This document shows positions 34,221 to 45,880 of a stretch of 64,000 nucleotides of DNA, piece by piece. The position numbers and the translations under genes were made by a program. The stretch is taken from NCBI GenBank assembly GCA_030645495.1, contig JAUSLV010000005.1, forward strand, positions 1 to 64,000. The letters are read 5' to 3'. Positions within the stretch are counted from its first letter, which is position 1. The number at the start of each line of letters is the position of its first letter. The DNA is from Actinomycetota bacterium. Lineage in GTDB: Bacteria; Actinomycetota; Acidimicrobiia; Acidimicrobiales; Ilumatobacteraceae. Under the pieces are notes generated by a model. The model had not been told where the DNA came from. It made no database searches and was given only the letters and a program-made list of their open reading frames with translations.

Positions 34221-35338
34221 TGCCGGGCACCGGGGCCTACCTGCTGGTGGGGGCCGTCGCCGCCACGGTGACGTTCGCCACCACGCCGGTGGTGGTTCGC
34301 GTCGCCCGCCGCGTCGGCTGGGTGGTGCAACCAGACGAGCGGCGGATCCACAGTGTGGCCACACCCGACGTCGGTGGCATCGCGATGTTCCTCGGCTTCG
34401 CCGCCGCGTTCGGCGTGGCGCGGATGATGGACTCGTTCGACCAGCTGTTCGCCCGCAACTCCGAGCCGCTCGGCCTGTTGATCGCCGCCGGCCTGATGTT
34501 CCTGATCGGTTTCATCGACGACATCCACGAGATCTCCGCGCCGGCCAAGGTGGTGGGCACGGTGCTGGTGGGCAGCGTGCTGGTGGTCTACGGCGTCACG
34601 ATGTTCTTCTTCCGCGTGCCCTTCATGGACGTCTTCGTGCTCAGCAGCGACTGGCAGCCGCTGGTCACCGTGCTGTGGTTGTTGGGGATGACGAACGCGA
34701 TCAACCTGATCGACGGGCTCGACGGGTTGGCGGCGGGCATCGTCGCCATTGCCGCGATGGCCTTCTTCCTCTACGCCCAGCACCTCGCCGACCCATCGAT
34801 CGGCATGCTCACGCAACCGAACATCGGCCCGCTGGTGGCGATCCTCACCGTGGGCATCTGCCTCGGGTTCCTGCCGCACAACTTCAACCCGGCGCGCATC
34901 TTCATGGGCGACGGCGGCGCGTTGCTGCTGGGCCTGCTGATGGCGGTCAGCACCAGCGTGGTCGGCGGCCGGGCCAACCCCAACGACCAGGGCTATGTGG
35001 GCCAGACGTACTTCTTCCTCGCCCCGCTGGCGATCCCGCTGTTCATCCTCGGCGTCCCGATCCTCGACACGCTGTTCGCGATCGTCCGCCGTGCCGTGCG
35101 CCGCCAGGGCGTGGCCGCAGCCGACAAGGGGCACCTGCACCACCGCCTGATCGAGATGGGCCACGGTCAGCGGCGCAGTGTGCTGATCCTGTGGACGTGG
35201 ACGGCGCTGCTGTCGGCGTTCGTGCTCTACCCGGTGTTCACCGGCAGCGGGGTCATCTACATCCCGATCGGCATCGCGATGCTCGGGCTGGTGCTGTACA
35301 CCGTGTTCCATCCGCAGGTGCGCCAGCGCAAGTCGTGA
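34220..35338 (+). CDS. wecA: UDP-GlcNAc:undecaprenyl-phosphate GlcNAc-1-phosphate transferase (WecA/TagO type)
   Basis: 372 residues with about ten or eleven transmembrane helices. It belongs to the MraY/WecA family (GT4-like polyprenyl-phosphate transferases): LIGFIDDIHEI (Asp pair for magnesium), NAINLIDGLDGLAAGI, FNPARIFMGDGGALLLGLL and the cytoplasmic ADKGHLHHRLIEMGHGQ, which fits the WecA/TagO HIHH-type motif rather than MraY. It transfers GlcNAc-1-P to undecaprenyl phosphate, starting a cell-wall glycan (arabinogalactan linker, teichoic acid or O-antigen). Its position before the ATP synthase genes is conserved in actinobacteria. Confidence 0.92.
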   Translation: MPGTGAYLLVGAVAATVTFATTPVVVRVARRVGWVVQPDERRIHSVATPDVGGIAMFLGFAAAFGVARMMDSFDQLFARNSEPLGLLIAAGLMFLIGFIDDIHEISAPAKVVGTVLVGSVLVVYGVTMFFFRVPFMDVFVLSSDWQPLVTVLWLLGMTNAINLIDGLDGLAAGIVAIAAMAFFLYAQHLADPSIGMLTQPNIGPLVAILTVGICLGFLPHNFNPARIFMGDGGALLLGLLMAVSTSVVGGRANPNDQGYVGQTYFFLAPLAIPLFILGVPILDTLFAIVRRAVRRQGVAAADKGHLHHRLIEMGHGQRRSVLILWTWTALLSAFVLYPVFTGSGVIYIPIGIAMLGLVLYTVFHPQVRQRKS

Positions 35339-35366
35339 ATCTTCGACCCCGGTTGTGGCGGTCGAG

Positions 35367-35397
35367 TTGTGTGGCGTGCGGTCGCACCCACTAGATT
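35367..35397 (+). promoter_or_regulatory. Weak candidate promoter of the ATP synthase operon
   Basis: TTGTGT (35367-35372) and TAGATT (35392-35397) are 19 nt apart, in a gap of 124 bp between wecA and atpZ. The spacing is long and the -35 is poor, so this is tentative. Confidence 0.3.
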
Positions 35398-35419
35398 GTG
35401 TGCGCGTTCACAAGCTCGC

Positions 35420-35433
35420 CGACAACGTTGTCG
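35420..35433. promoter_or_regulatory. 14-bp palindrome in the ATP synthase leader
   Basis: CGACAACGTTGTCG is a perfect palindrome 29 nt before the atpZ start. It may be an operator or a dimer-binding site. No factor can be named. Confidence 0.35.
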
Positions 35434-35462
35434 CGACGCGCAACCGAGGTAACCGCCCTTCC

Positions 35463-35735
35463 GTGAAAGTCTTGGCCCCCCGGCGCCCGATCAACGACAC
35501 CCAGAAGTCCAGCCAGACGCTGGGCCGCGGTACCGACTTCGCGCTGGTGGTGTTGGTGTTCCTCGGCATCGGCTACGGCCTCGACCGCTGGCTGCACACC
35601 AAGCCGGCGTTCATGATCGGCCTCGTGATCTTCAGCGTCATCGGCCAGTTCATCAAGATGTACTTCGAGTACACGCAGGCGATGGAGGCCCACGAGGCCG
35701 AACGCGCGTCCAAGCGGGTCGGCCGCACCTCGTGA
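35463..35735 (+). CDS. AtpZ/AtpI-family membrane protein
   Basis: 90 residues from GTG 35463, with two transmembrane segments (DFALVVLVFLGIGYGLDRWL and PAFMIGLVIFSVIGQFIKMY) and a short basic N-terminus. This matches the AtpZ (putative F1F0-ATPase subunit, PF09527) hairpin with its G(Y/I)GLDRWL motif. AtpZ/AtpI proteins help assemble the c-ring and have been linked to magnesium or calcium transport. An in-frame upstream start would lie in the leader and was rejected. Stop and next start overlap (GTGA). Confidence 0.82.
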   Translation: MKVLAPRRPINDTQKSSQTLGRGTDFALVVLVFLGIGYGLDRWLHTKPAFMIGLVIFSVIGQFIKMYFEYTQAMEAHEAERASKRVGRTS

Positions 35736-36202
35736 ACGATCTCGACAACAGCAACTCCGCCGACACTGCCGTGGCTGCGATGACCACTGGTCTGCAGGGT
35801 CCGGCGCCCGAGGTGAAGGTCACCAAGGACATGGTGCGCCGCGGTCTGATCGTCGCCCCGCTGCTGATCGCGGTGTGTGCCGTCATCTGGGGAATGGACG
35901 GCGCGCTCAGCGGCGCGTACGGCATCGCCCTGATCCTCGTCAACTTCGCGCTGGCCGCGGCGCTTATCGCCGGCACGGCTCGCATCAGCCTCGGGCTGAT
36001 GATGGGAGCCGTGTTGTTCGGCTACCTCATCCGCCTCGCGCTCATCTTCCTGGCCGTGTTTCTGGTCAGGGACGCCGGATGGATTTCACTTCCGGCACTC
36101 GGAACGACCATCATCGTGACGCACCTTGGTCTCCTCGCGTGGGAGATGAAGTACGTTGCTCTCTCTTTGGCCCATCCGGGCCTGAAGCCCACCCGCCCGT
36201 AA
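35732..36202 (+). CDS. atpI: ATP synthase subunit I
   Basis: 156 residues with four transmembrane segments: VRRGLIVAPLLIAVCAVIW, AYGIALILVNFALAAALIAG, LGLMMGAVLFGYLIRLALIF and LPALGTTIIVTHLGLLAWEM. The order and the central Arg in GYLIRLAL fit the ATP-synt_I family (PF03899), an assembly factor for the c-ring. A ~35-residue polar N-terminus precedes the first helix. GTG 35732 overlaps the previous stop. atpB follows 31 nt later. Confidence 0.75.
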   Translation: MNDLDNSNSADTAVAAMTTGLQGPAPEVKVTKDMVRRGLIVAPLLIAVCAVIWGMDGALSGAYGIALILVNFALAAALIAGTARISLGLMMGAVLFGYLIRLALIFLAVFLVRDAGWISLPALGTTIIVTHLGLLAWEMKYVALSLAHPGLKPTRP

Positions 36203-37336
<1,134 letters not shown>

Positions 37337-37375
37337 GCAATCCGATTCCTGTCCGTCCTATCCGAAGGAGCTGAC

Positions 37376-38011
37376 GTGCACTCCGCCGTCGTACACCTCC
37401 AGGGATCCTCGCTCCAGGTGCACCTCGTTTCCGAAGGGGAAGCGACTACCACCACCGTGGCTGAAGAAACCACCGTCACCGGCGAAGAGCTGGTTGGCGA
37501 GGGTGAAACCCACGCAGCCGTGAGCAAGGACCCGGGCCCCATCGTCCCCGAAGTCAAGGAACTCGCCTGGGGCGCTGGCTCGTTCATCGTGTTCGCGCTG
37601 CTCATGCGGTTCGTCCTCTTCCCCAAGGTGAAGAAGGGCATGGATGCTCGCTACAACAGCATCCGTTCCGCACACGAGTCCGCCGACACCGAGCGTGCCG
37701 ACGCTCGCGCCGAAGTTGCCGCCTACGAGGCTCAACTCGCCGCGATCAAGGCCGAGTCCGCCAAGGTGGTCGAGGCCGCCCGTGCCACGCTCGAGTCCGA
37801 GCGGCAGGCCAAGTTGGCCGAGGTGAACGCCGGCATCGCCGAACGTCGCGCCGCCGCAACGGCGCAAGCCGAAGCTGCTCGCACGGCCGCCCGCGATCAG
37901 ATCCACGCCGCGGTCAGCGACGTCGCCGGCCGCGCCGGTGAGCTGGCCACAGGCCGTCGCCCTGCTGCAGGTGTCGTCGAGCGAGTGGTGAACGAGGTGA
38001 TGGCACGATGA
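37376..38011 (+). CDS. atpF: ATP synthase subunit b (first copy)
   Basis: 211 residues, GTG start with AAGGAG before it. An unusual ~60-residue Thr/Glu-rich N-terminus precedes the single membrane helix (AGSFIVFALLMRFVLFPKVK). The rest is a long charged coiled coil (residues ~85-200) rich in Ala, Glu and Arg, the peripheral stalk. The N-terminal extension should face the outside. Its stop overlaps the next start. Confidence 0.93.
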   Translation: MHSAVVHLQGSSLQVHLVSEGEATTTTVAEETTVTGEELVGEGETHAAVSKDPGPIVPEVKELAWGAGSFIVFALLMRFVLFPKVKKGMDARYNSIRSAHESADTERADARAEVAAYEAQLAAIKAESAKVVEAARATLESERQAKLAEVNAGIAERRAAATAQAEAARTAARDQIHAAVSDVAGRAGELATGRRPAAGVVERVVNEVMAR

Positions 38012-38592
38012 GCGTTCTGGGCATCATCGCCACCGCCGGCCGCCTGATCTCGGCGGAAGAGCACGTCGTCACCGACGCCGACGGTTACGTCACCACTCAC
38101 AGCTGGATCCTTCCCGAGACCGCCGAGATCATCTGGGGTGGCCTCGCCTCCCTGATCATCTTCTGGGCGCTGTTCAAGTTCGGCGGTCCGGCGATCAAGA
38201 AGAGCATGGCCGCTCGCACCGAGCGGATCCAGAAGGAACTCGACGCCGCAGCTGCCGACACGGCATCGGCAGCCACCGAGGCCGCACAGATCCGCCAGGC
38301 CAAGGGCGACATCGAAGGCGAGCGGGCCCGCCTGCTCGCCGACGCCAAGGCCCAGGCCGCCTCGGTGATCGAGGACGGTCGGGCTCGCCTCGCCGTCGAG
38401 GTCGCCGATCTGGAGGCCAAGGCCGTCGTCGACATCGCCAGCGCCCAAGGTCGCGTGGGCGACGAACTGCGTGCGGAGATCGCCCGCCTGTCGTCGGCCG
38501 CCGTCGACCATGTGGTCACCGGCTCGCTCGACGACGCCACCCACCAGGAACTGATCGAGAACTTCATCACGCGAGTGGGGGCCGGATCATGA
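38008..38592 (+). CDS. ATP synthase subunit b (second, b'-like copy)
   Basis: 194 residues. Same plan as the previous gene: a ~40-residue N-terminus (EEHVVTDADGYVTTHSWILP), one membrane helix (IIWGGLASLIIFWALFKFGG) and an Ala/Glu/Arg coiled coil to residue ~175. A separate second b subunit means the stalk is probably a b/b' heterodimer. It is not fused to delta as in mycobacteria. ATGA overlap with the previous gene and with atpH. Confidence 0.9.
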   Translation: MSVLGIIATAGRLISAEEHVVTDADGYVTTHSWILPETAEIIWGGLASLIIFWALFKFGGPAIKKSMAARTERIQKELDAAAADTASAATEAAQIRQAKGDIEGERARLLADAKAQAASVIEDGRARLAVEVADLEAKAVVDIASAQGRVGDELRAEIARLSSAAVDHVVTGSLDDATHQELIENFITRVGAGS

Positions 38593-39116
38593 GCGACAAC
38601 CGCATCGAGGGTTACGCACGCGGTCTGTTCGAGATCGCTCGCGCCGAAGGCACGCTCGACGTGGTGGAGAACGAGCTCTACCGCTTCGCCCGTAGCTTCG
38701 AGGGCAGCGATGCGCTGCGCTCGGCGCTCACCGACGAGCAGATCCCGCCGGCCAAGCGCCAGGCCATCGTGGAAGACCTCCTCGGCGGCAAGGCCTCGGC
38801 CACCACCACCCAGCTGATCGCCATGGTGGTCGGCTCGGGTCGCGGTCGCGATCTGCCGGCCATCATCGACAACCTCGTCGCCCGCGCCAGCTCGGTGAAG
38901 CATCAGGAGGTCGCCGAAGTGCGTACCGCCATTGCGCTCACCGACGATCAGCAGGCTCGCCTCGGTGCGGCCCTGGTGAAGGCAACCGGCAAGCAGGTGA
39001 ACCTGAAAGTCGTGGTCGACCCGTCCGTGCTGGGCGGCATCGTGGCCACCGTGGGCGACACCGTCATCGACGGCAGCGTCCGTACCCGCATCGACCAGCT
39101 GAAGTCCCGCCTGTAA
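38589..39116 (+). CDS. atpH: ATP synthase subunit delta
   Basis: 175 residues, free-standing. N-terminal helical domain (IEGYARGLFEIARAEGTLDV) that binds the alpha N-termini, and the C-terminal conserved strand region VVDPSVLGGIVATVGDTVID, then GSVRTRIDQLKSRL, typical of delta/OSCP. Connects the peripheral stalk to F1. The start overlaps the b' stop. Confidence 0.95.
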   Translation: MSDNRIEGYARGLFEIARAEGTLDVVENELYRFARSFEGSDALRSALTDEQIPPAKRQAIVEDLLGGKASATTTQLIAMVVGSGRGRDLPAIIDNLVARASSVKHQEVAEVRTAIALTDDQQARLGAALVKATGKQVNLKVVVDPSVLGGIVATVGDTVIDGSVRTRIDQLKSRL

Positions 39117-39143
39117 TCAGGCCAAATCGGAGCATCGAAGAAC

Positions 39144-40745
39144 ATGGCTGAACTGACACTGAGCGCCGGCGACATCGCATCTGCGCTGAAGAAGAACCTG
39201 GAGGGTTTCACGCCCTCGCTGGAGGCCCGCACCGTGGGCCGCGTCACCCAGGTGGGCGACGGTATCGCCCGCGTCTCGGGCCTGCCCGACTGCGCCGTGA
39301 ACGAACTCCTCGAGTTCGAAGACGGCACCGTCGGCCTGGCGCTGAACCTCGACGAAGAGTCCATCGGCGCCGTGGTGCTCGGTGACGGCTTCGAGATCGA
39401 AGAGGGCCAGACCGTGAAGGCCACCGGCCGCATCCTCTCGGTGCCGGTCGGCGACGCGATGCTCGGTCGCGTGGTCAACGCGCTCGGCCAGCCCATCGAC
39501 GGCAAGGGCGACATCGTCGGCGGCATCCCCCGCCGAGTCGAGATCCAGGCCCCCGGCATCATGGGCCGCAAGCCCGTGCACGAGCCGCTGCAGACCGGCA
39601 TCAAGTCGATCGACGCGATGACCCCCATCGGCCGTGGCCAGCGTCAGCTGATCATCGGCGACCGCAAGACCGGCAAGACCACGGTCGCCGTCGACGCGAT
39701 CATCAACCAGCGCGGCCTCGGCGTGAAGTGCATCTACGTCGCCATCGGCCAGAAGGGCTCCACGGTCGCTCAGACCGTGGAGACCCTGCGCCAGTTCGGT
39801 GCGCTCGAGTACACCGTCGTCGTGGCGGCTCCGGCCAGCGACCCGGCCCCGTTCAAGTACCTCGCTCCGTACGCCGGCTGCGCCATCGGCCAGCACTGGA
39901 TGGAGAACGGCGAGCACGCCCTCATCGTGTACGACGACCTCTCCAAGCAGGCCGAGGCCTACCGCCAGGTGTCGCTGTTGCTGCGCCGCCCGCCGGGCCG
40001 CGAGGCCTACCCCGGCGACGTGTTCTACCTGCACAGCCGTCTGCTCGAGCGTGCGGCCAAGCTCAGCGACGAGAAGGGCGCCGGTTCACTCACCGCCCTG
40101 CCGATCATCGAGACCAAGGCCGGCGACGTGTCGGCGTACATCCCCACCAACGTGATCTCGATCACCGACGGCCAGGTGTACCTGCAGGACAACCTGTTCA
40201 AGTCGGGTGTGCGCCCGGCCGTCGACGTGGGCATCTCGGTGTCCCGCGTGGGTGGTGCGGCGCAGATCAAGGCGATGAAGAGCGTGTCGGGCACCCTGAA
40301 GCTCGATCTCGCCCAGTTCCGCGAGCTCGAGGCGTTCGCCACGTTCGGCTCGGAACTCGACGCGATCTCCAAGGCTCAGCTCGAGCGTGGCTACCGTCTG
40401 GTCGAGCTGCTGAAGCAGCCGCTGAACAGCCCGATGGCCGTGGAAGAGCAGGTCGTGGTGGTGTTCGCCGGCACGAAGGGCTACCTCGACAGCCTGCCGG
40501 TCAACGATGTGCGCCGCTTCGAGGGCGAGTTGCTGGCGCACATGCGCAGCACGCAGGGCGGCCTGCTGGCCGGTATGCGCTCGAACCCGAAGGCCGACGT
40601 GCCCTCCGAGCTCGGCGACATCATCGCCGCCTTCAAGGAGCAGTTCGTGGCTGCCACGGCCGCGGCGAAGGCCGCCGACGTCACCGCCACCGATGCCCAC
40701 GAGGTCGGCGACGCCCACAGCAACAAGACCCTGGCAACGGAGTAG
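39144..40745 (+). CDS. atpA: ATP synthase subunit alpha
   Basis: 533 residues. Non-catalytic nucleotide-binding subunit of F1. The beta-barrel (~25-95) precedes the P-loop [13 protein letters not shown] (~172-184), with Lys in place of the more common Gln in GDRQTGKT. Walker [20 protein letters not shown], the arginine-containing [16 protein letters not shown] and the C-terminal helical bundle are present. The last ~30 residues are an Ala/Asp/Thr tail. Start ATG 39144. Confidence 0.98.
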   Translation: MAELTLSAGDIASALKKNLEGFTPSLEARTVGRVTQVGDGIARVSGLPDCAVNELLEFEDGTVGLALNLDEESIGAVVLGDGFEIEEGQTVKATGRILSVPVGDAMLGRVVNALGQPIDGKGDIVGGIPRRVEIQAPGIMGRKPVHEPLQTGIKSIDAMTPIGRGQRQLIIGDRKTGKTTVAVDAIINQRGLGVKCIYVAIGQKGSTVAQTVETLRQFGALEYTVVVAAPASDPAPFKYLAPYAGCAIGQHWMENGEHALIVYDDLSKQAEAYRQVSLLLRRPPGREAYPGDVFYLHSRLLERAAKLSDEKGAGSLTALPIIETKAGDVSAYIPTNVISITDGQVYLQDNLFKSGVRPAVDVGISVSRVGGAAQIKAMKSVSGTLKLDLAQFRELEAFATFGSELDAISKAQLERGYRLVELLKQPLNSPMAVEEQVVVVFAGTKGYLDSLPVNDVRRFEGELLAHMRSTQGGLLAGMRSNPKADVPSELGDIIAAFKEQFVAATAAAKAADVTATDAHEVGDAHSNKTLATE

Positions 40746-40747
40746 TC

Positions 40748-43182
<2,435 letters not shown>

Positions 43183-43184
43183 TC

Positions 43185-43604
43185 ATGGCCACGATGCAGG
43201 TCGAGCTGGTGTCGCCGGAGAAGGTGCTCTTCACCGGCGAAGCCACACAGGTCATCACCCGCACCTTGGGTGGCGGCGAGATCGCGTTCCTGCCCGGCCA
43301 TGCTCCGTTCCTGGGCGCGCTCACCGAGTGCCACACGCGCATCACCCTCGTGGAGGGTGGCGTGCTCGACGTGGCGGTGCACGGTGGTTTCGTACAGGTG
43401 GCCGGTAACACGGTCAGCATCCTCAGCGACATCGCCGAGCTGGGCGACGACATCGACCGCAACCGTGCGCTGAAGGCCAAGGATGCCGCCGAGGAACTGC
43501 TGCGCAAGGAGCACGATGCCGAAGCCGTGTCGGCGCTCAGCCGGGCCCACGCCCGCTTGTCCGCCTCCGGTGGCATCGTCGGCACCTCCCAGGGCGCCCA
43601 CTGA
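43185..43604 (+). CDS. atpC: ATP synthase subunit epsilon
   Basis: 139 residues. N-terminal beta-sandwich (QVELVSPEKVLFTGEATQVI, GEIAFLPGHAPFLGALTECH) and a two-helix C-terminal domain (DIDRNRALKAKDAAEELLRK and onward) of normal length, so the inhibitory extended form is possible. Ends the ATP synthase operon; a 12-bp inverted repeat with a nearby TTTT lies 32 nt downstream. Confidence 0.95.
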   Translation: MATMQVELVSPEKVLFTGEATQVITRTLGGGEIAFLPGHAPFLGALTECHTRITLVEGGVLDVAVHGGFVQVAGNTVSILSDIAELGDDIDRNRALKAKDAAEELLRKEHDAEAVSALSRAHARLSASGGIVGTSQGAH

Positions 43605-43636
43605 CCTTCCGCGCCTCGGCGCGACGAACCAACCTC

Positions 43637-43671
43637 GAACGTGGCCATAGCCTGAGGGCATGGCCACGTTC
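43637..43671. promoter_or_regulatory. 12-bp inverted repeat spanning SDR start and ATP-operon end
   Basis: GAACGTGGCCAT (43637-43648) and ATGGCCACGTTC (43660-43671) are perfect reverse complements around an 11-nt loop. The loop holds TAGCCT, the apparent -10 of the next gene, and the right arm begins with its start codon. CCGTTTTCC follows. It could act as terminator of the ATP synthase operon, as operator of the SDR gene, or both. Confidence 0.6.
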
Positions 43672-44439
43672 CCGTTTTCCTCAGCACTCGTCACCGGCGC
43701 GTCCAGCGGTATCGGGGAGGCGATGGTCGAGCTACTGGCCGGCACGGGGATCCACACCGTGGTGGTGGCCCGCCGCAGCGACCGGCTCGACGAGCTGGCG
43801 GCTCGCTTCGCCGCGGATGTGGAGGTGCTGGTGGCCGACCTCACCACCTCCAAGGGCTTGGCCAAGGTGGTGGCCCGGGTGGCCGACCCCGATCGGCCGA
43901 TCGACCTGGTGGTGAACAACGCTGGGTTCGGCACGTCGGGCGTGTTCCACGAGCTCGACGCCGACCGGCTGCAGGGCGAGATCGACCTCAACATCGCCGC
44001 GCTCACCCGCCTCAGCCATGCTGCGCTGGCGGCGATGGTGCCGCGTGGGCGGGGTTACCTGCTGAACGTCAGCAGCGTCGCCAGCTTCCAGCCGGCCCCG
44101 AAGCTGGCCGTGTACGCGGCCACCAAGGCGTACGTCACCAGCCTCACCGAGAGCCTGCACGAAGAGGCGCGCGGCACCGGGGTGCACGTGACCGCGCTGT
44201 GCCCGGGCCTCACCCGCACAGAATTCCAGAGCGTCAGCAACACCGAGGGCTACAGCACGCAATACCCCGGGTTCGCCTGGCTCACCTCGCAAGAGGTGGC
44301 CGTCGGCGGCCTGCGCGACGTGGCCAAGGGCAAGGCGCTCTCGGTGCCCGGCGCGCTCTACAAGGGCATGGTGGGCGCGGTGGGCGTCACCCCACGGGGC
44401 GTGGCTCGGCGCCTGGCCGGCCTGGTGCAGCGCGGCTGA
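43660..44439 (+). CDS. Short-chain dehydrogenase/reductase
   Basis: 259 residues, classical SDR. TGASSGIG cofactor motif at residues 11-18, followed by ARRSDRLDEL, where Arg after the second strand suggests NADPH. NNAG is at residues ~86-89, catalytic Ser in NVSSVASF, and YxxxK as YAATKAY. The C-terminal region has LTRTEFQSVSN and then FAWLTSQEVA. Substrate unknown. TAGCCT lies 6 nt before ATG 43660, and a perfect inverted repeat surrounds it. Confidence 0.93.
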   Translation: MATFPFSSALVTGASSGIGEAMVELLAGTGIHTVVVARRSDRLDELAARFAADVEVLVADLTTSKGLAKVVARVADPDRPIDLVVNNAGFGTSGVFHELDADRLQGEIDLNIAALTRLSHAALAAMVPRGRGYLLNVSSVASFQPAPKLAVYAATKAYVTSLTESLHEEARGTGVHVTALCPGLTRTEFQSVSNTEGYSTQYPGFAWLTSQEVAVGGLRDVAKGKALSVPGALYKGMVGAVGVTPRGVARRLAGLVQRG

Positions 44440-44448
44440 TCGCTGGGG

Positions 44449-45441
44449 TCAGTACTCGACGCTGGCGAAGGCGGCAAGCTTGTCGATGCGGTGGTGCGCG
44501 TCGATCATGCGGACGGTGCCGCTGCGCGAGCGCATCACCAGGCTCTGGGTGTTCGCCCGGCCGTGTACGTAGCGCACCCCACGCAGCAGCTCGCCGTCGG
44601 TGACGCCAGTGGCGGCGAAGAAGCAGTTGTCGCCCTTCACCAGGATGTCGGTGGTGAGCACCTGCGAGAGGTCGTAGCCGAGCGCGAGCGCCGCGTCGCG
44701 TTCCTCGTCGTTGCGCGGGGCGAGCAGGCCCTGGATCTCGCCGCCCATGCATTTCAACGCTGCTGCGGCCGTGACACCCTCGGGCGTGCCGCCCACGCCG
44801 AGCAGCACGTCGACGCCGGCCTCGGGCCACGAGGTGGCGATCGCGCCGAAGATGTCGCCGTCGGTGATCAGCTTGACGCGCGCACCGGTGCTGCGCACTT
44901 CGGCGATCAACTCGGCGTGACGGTCGCGATCGAGGATGACGACCGTGAGGTCGCGCACCGACTCGCCCTTGGCCTTCGCGATCCAGCGCAGGTTCTGCGT
45001 GGGGGTGGCGGTGATGTCGATCGAGCCGGCGGCCTCGGGGCCGACTGCGATCTTGTGCATGTACACGCAGGGGCCGGGGTTGAACATCGTGCCCCGCTCG
45101 CTGACGGCGATCACCGCGATGGCATTGGCCCGGCCGAGCGCCGTGAGCGTGGTGCCATCGATGGGGTCGACCGCCACATCGGTGAGCGGCGCAGTGCCAT
45201 CGCCCACGCGCTCGCCGTTGAACAGCATCGGCGCTTCGTCCTTCTCGCCCTCGCCGATGACGACGATGCCGTCCATCGGCACGGTGCTGAGTACGGTGCG
45301 CATCGCGTCGACAGCGGCGCCATCGGCACCCATCTTGTCGCCGCGACCCACCCAGCGGGAGGCGGCAAGAGCAGCGGATTCGGTGACCCGAACCAATTCC
45401 ATGGCGAGGTTACGGTCGGGCTTCTGCGAGTTGGCGATCAT
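44449..45441 (-). CDS. glpX: Fructose-1,6-bisphosphatase class II
   Basis: 330 residues. GlpX family of the inositol-phosphatase superfamily: [37 protein letters not shown] (metal-binding DPIDGTT) and the C-terminal [20 protein letters not shown]. Gluconeogenic phosphatase, usual sole FBPase in actinobacteria. The start is the ATG complementary to 45439-45441; TACGGT lies 8 nt upstream, so leaderless initiation is possible. A later ATG (residue 14) is an alternative. An 8-bp inverted repeat lies directly upstream. Confidence 0.96.
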   Translation of the reverse strand: MIANSQKPDRNLAMELVRVTESAALAASRWVGRGDKMGADGAAVDAMRTVLSTVPMDGIVVIGEGEKDEAPMLFNGERVGDGTAPLTDVAVDPIDGTTLTALGRANAIAVIAVSERGTMFNPGPCVYMHKIAVGPEAAGSIDITATPTQNLRWIAKAKGESVRDLTVVILDRDRHAELIAEVRSTGARVKLITDGDIFGAIATSWPEAGVDVLLGVGGTPEGVTAAAALKCMGGEIQGLLAPRNDEERDAALALGYDLSQVLTTDILVKGDNCFFAATGVTDGELLRGVRYVHGRANTQSLVMRSRSGTVRMIDAHHRIDKLAAFASVEY

Positions 45442-45444
45442 CGC

Positions 45445-45466
45445 CCCTCACCGTAGTTGGTGAGGG
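45445..45466. promoter_or_regulatory. 8-bp inverted repeat upstream of glpX
   Basis: CCCTCACC-GTAGTT-GGTGAGGG lies 3-25 nt before the glpX start and overlaps its putative -10. It could be an operator, or the terminator hairpin of the small ORF ending at 45495 (no T-run). Confidence 0.4.
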
Positions 45467-45494
45467 ACGACGACCGATAGTGCCGAGCGACCCG

Positions 45495-45641
45495 TTACCG
45501 GGCCGTCGGTGGTCGATGCACCGTGTGCTCGCGCTGCCGGCGTACGGCACGCCGCAGCCGACTGCGCTCGCCGATCGCCATCAGTTCGCGGTGGCGGGCT
45601 TGCACGAGCTGGTGCATCGCGGGGTAATCGTGGTTCCACAT
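45495..45641 (-). CDS. Small basic protein, 48 residues
   Basis: Encodes 48 residues beginning MWNHDYPAMHQLVQ, with a helical basic body (ARHRELMAIGERSRLRRAVR). CAGGAG lies 7 nt before the ATG. The sequence is strongly charged and probably nucleic-acid binding or structural; no family is recognised. It follows a 23-codon ORF on the same strand and precedes glpX. Codon pattern and ribosome binding site support it; the size makes it easy to miss. Confidence 0.6.
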   Translation of the reverse strand: MWNHDYPAMHQLVQARHRELMAIGERSRLRRAVRRQREHTVHRPPTAR

Positions 45642-45722
45642 GAGAGTGCTCCTGAGTGTTGGTGGGGTATGAGGAAGAGCGCGCGAAGGCGCTGGTGAGT
45701 GGCGGGATGACGCAGTGGTGCG

Positions 45723-45794
45723 TCAGCGGCCGCAACGGGCGACGCCACCGAGGAGGCGCGCGCCACGGCCGGCGAGGGTGATCTGCTGCAACAT
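45723..45794 (-). CDS. Putative 23-residue peptide with optimal Shine-Dalgarno
   Basis: ATG complementary to 45792-45794, preceded by AAAGGAGGT (plus-strand 45799-45807), the strongest ribosome binding site in the window. The product begins MLQQITLAGRGARLLGGVAR and ends in a Cys-Gly-Arg. It could be an exported or signalling peptide, a leader peptide for the downstream small protein, or a toxin-like amphipathic helix. Only the ribosome binding site argues that it is translated. Confidence 0.5.
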   Translation of the reverse strand: MLQQITLAGRGARLLGGVARCGR

Positions 45795-45880
45795 GGGCAC
45801 CTCCTTTCACGGTTGGTCGACGAGTGCACGCAGCATCGCGGCAATCGATGTCACCCGTCCAGTGAATTAGCGTGCGGCCC

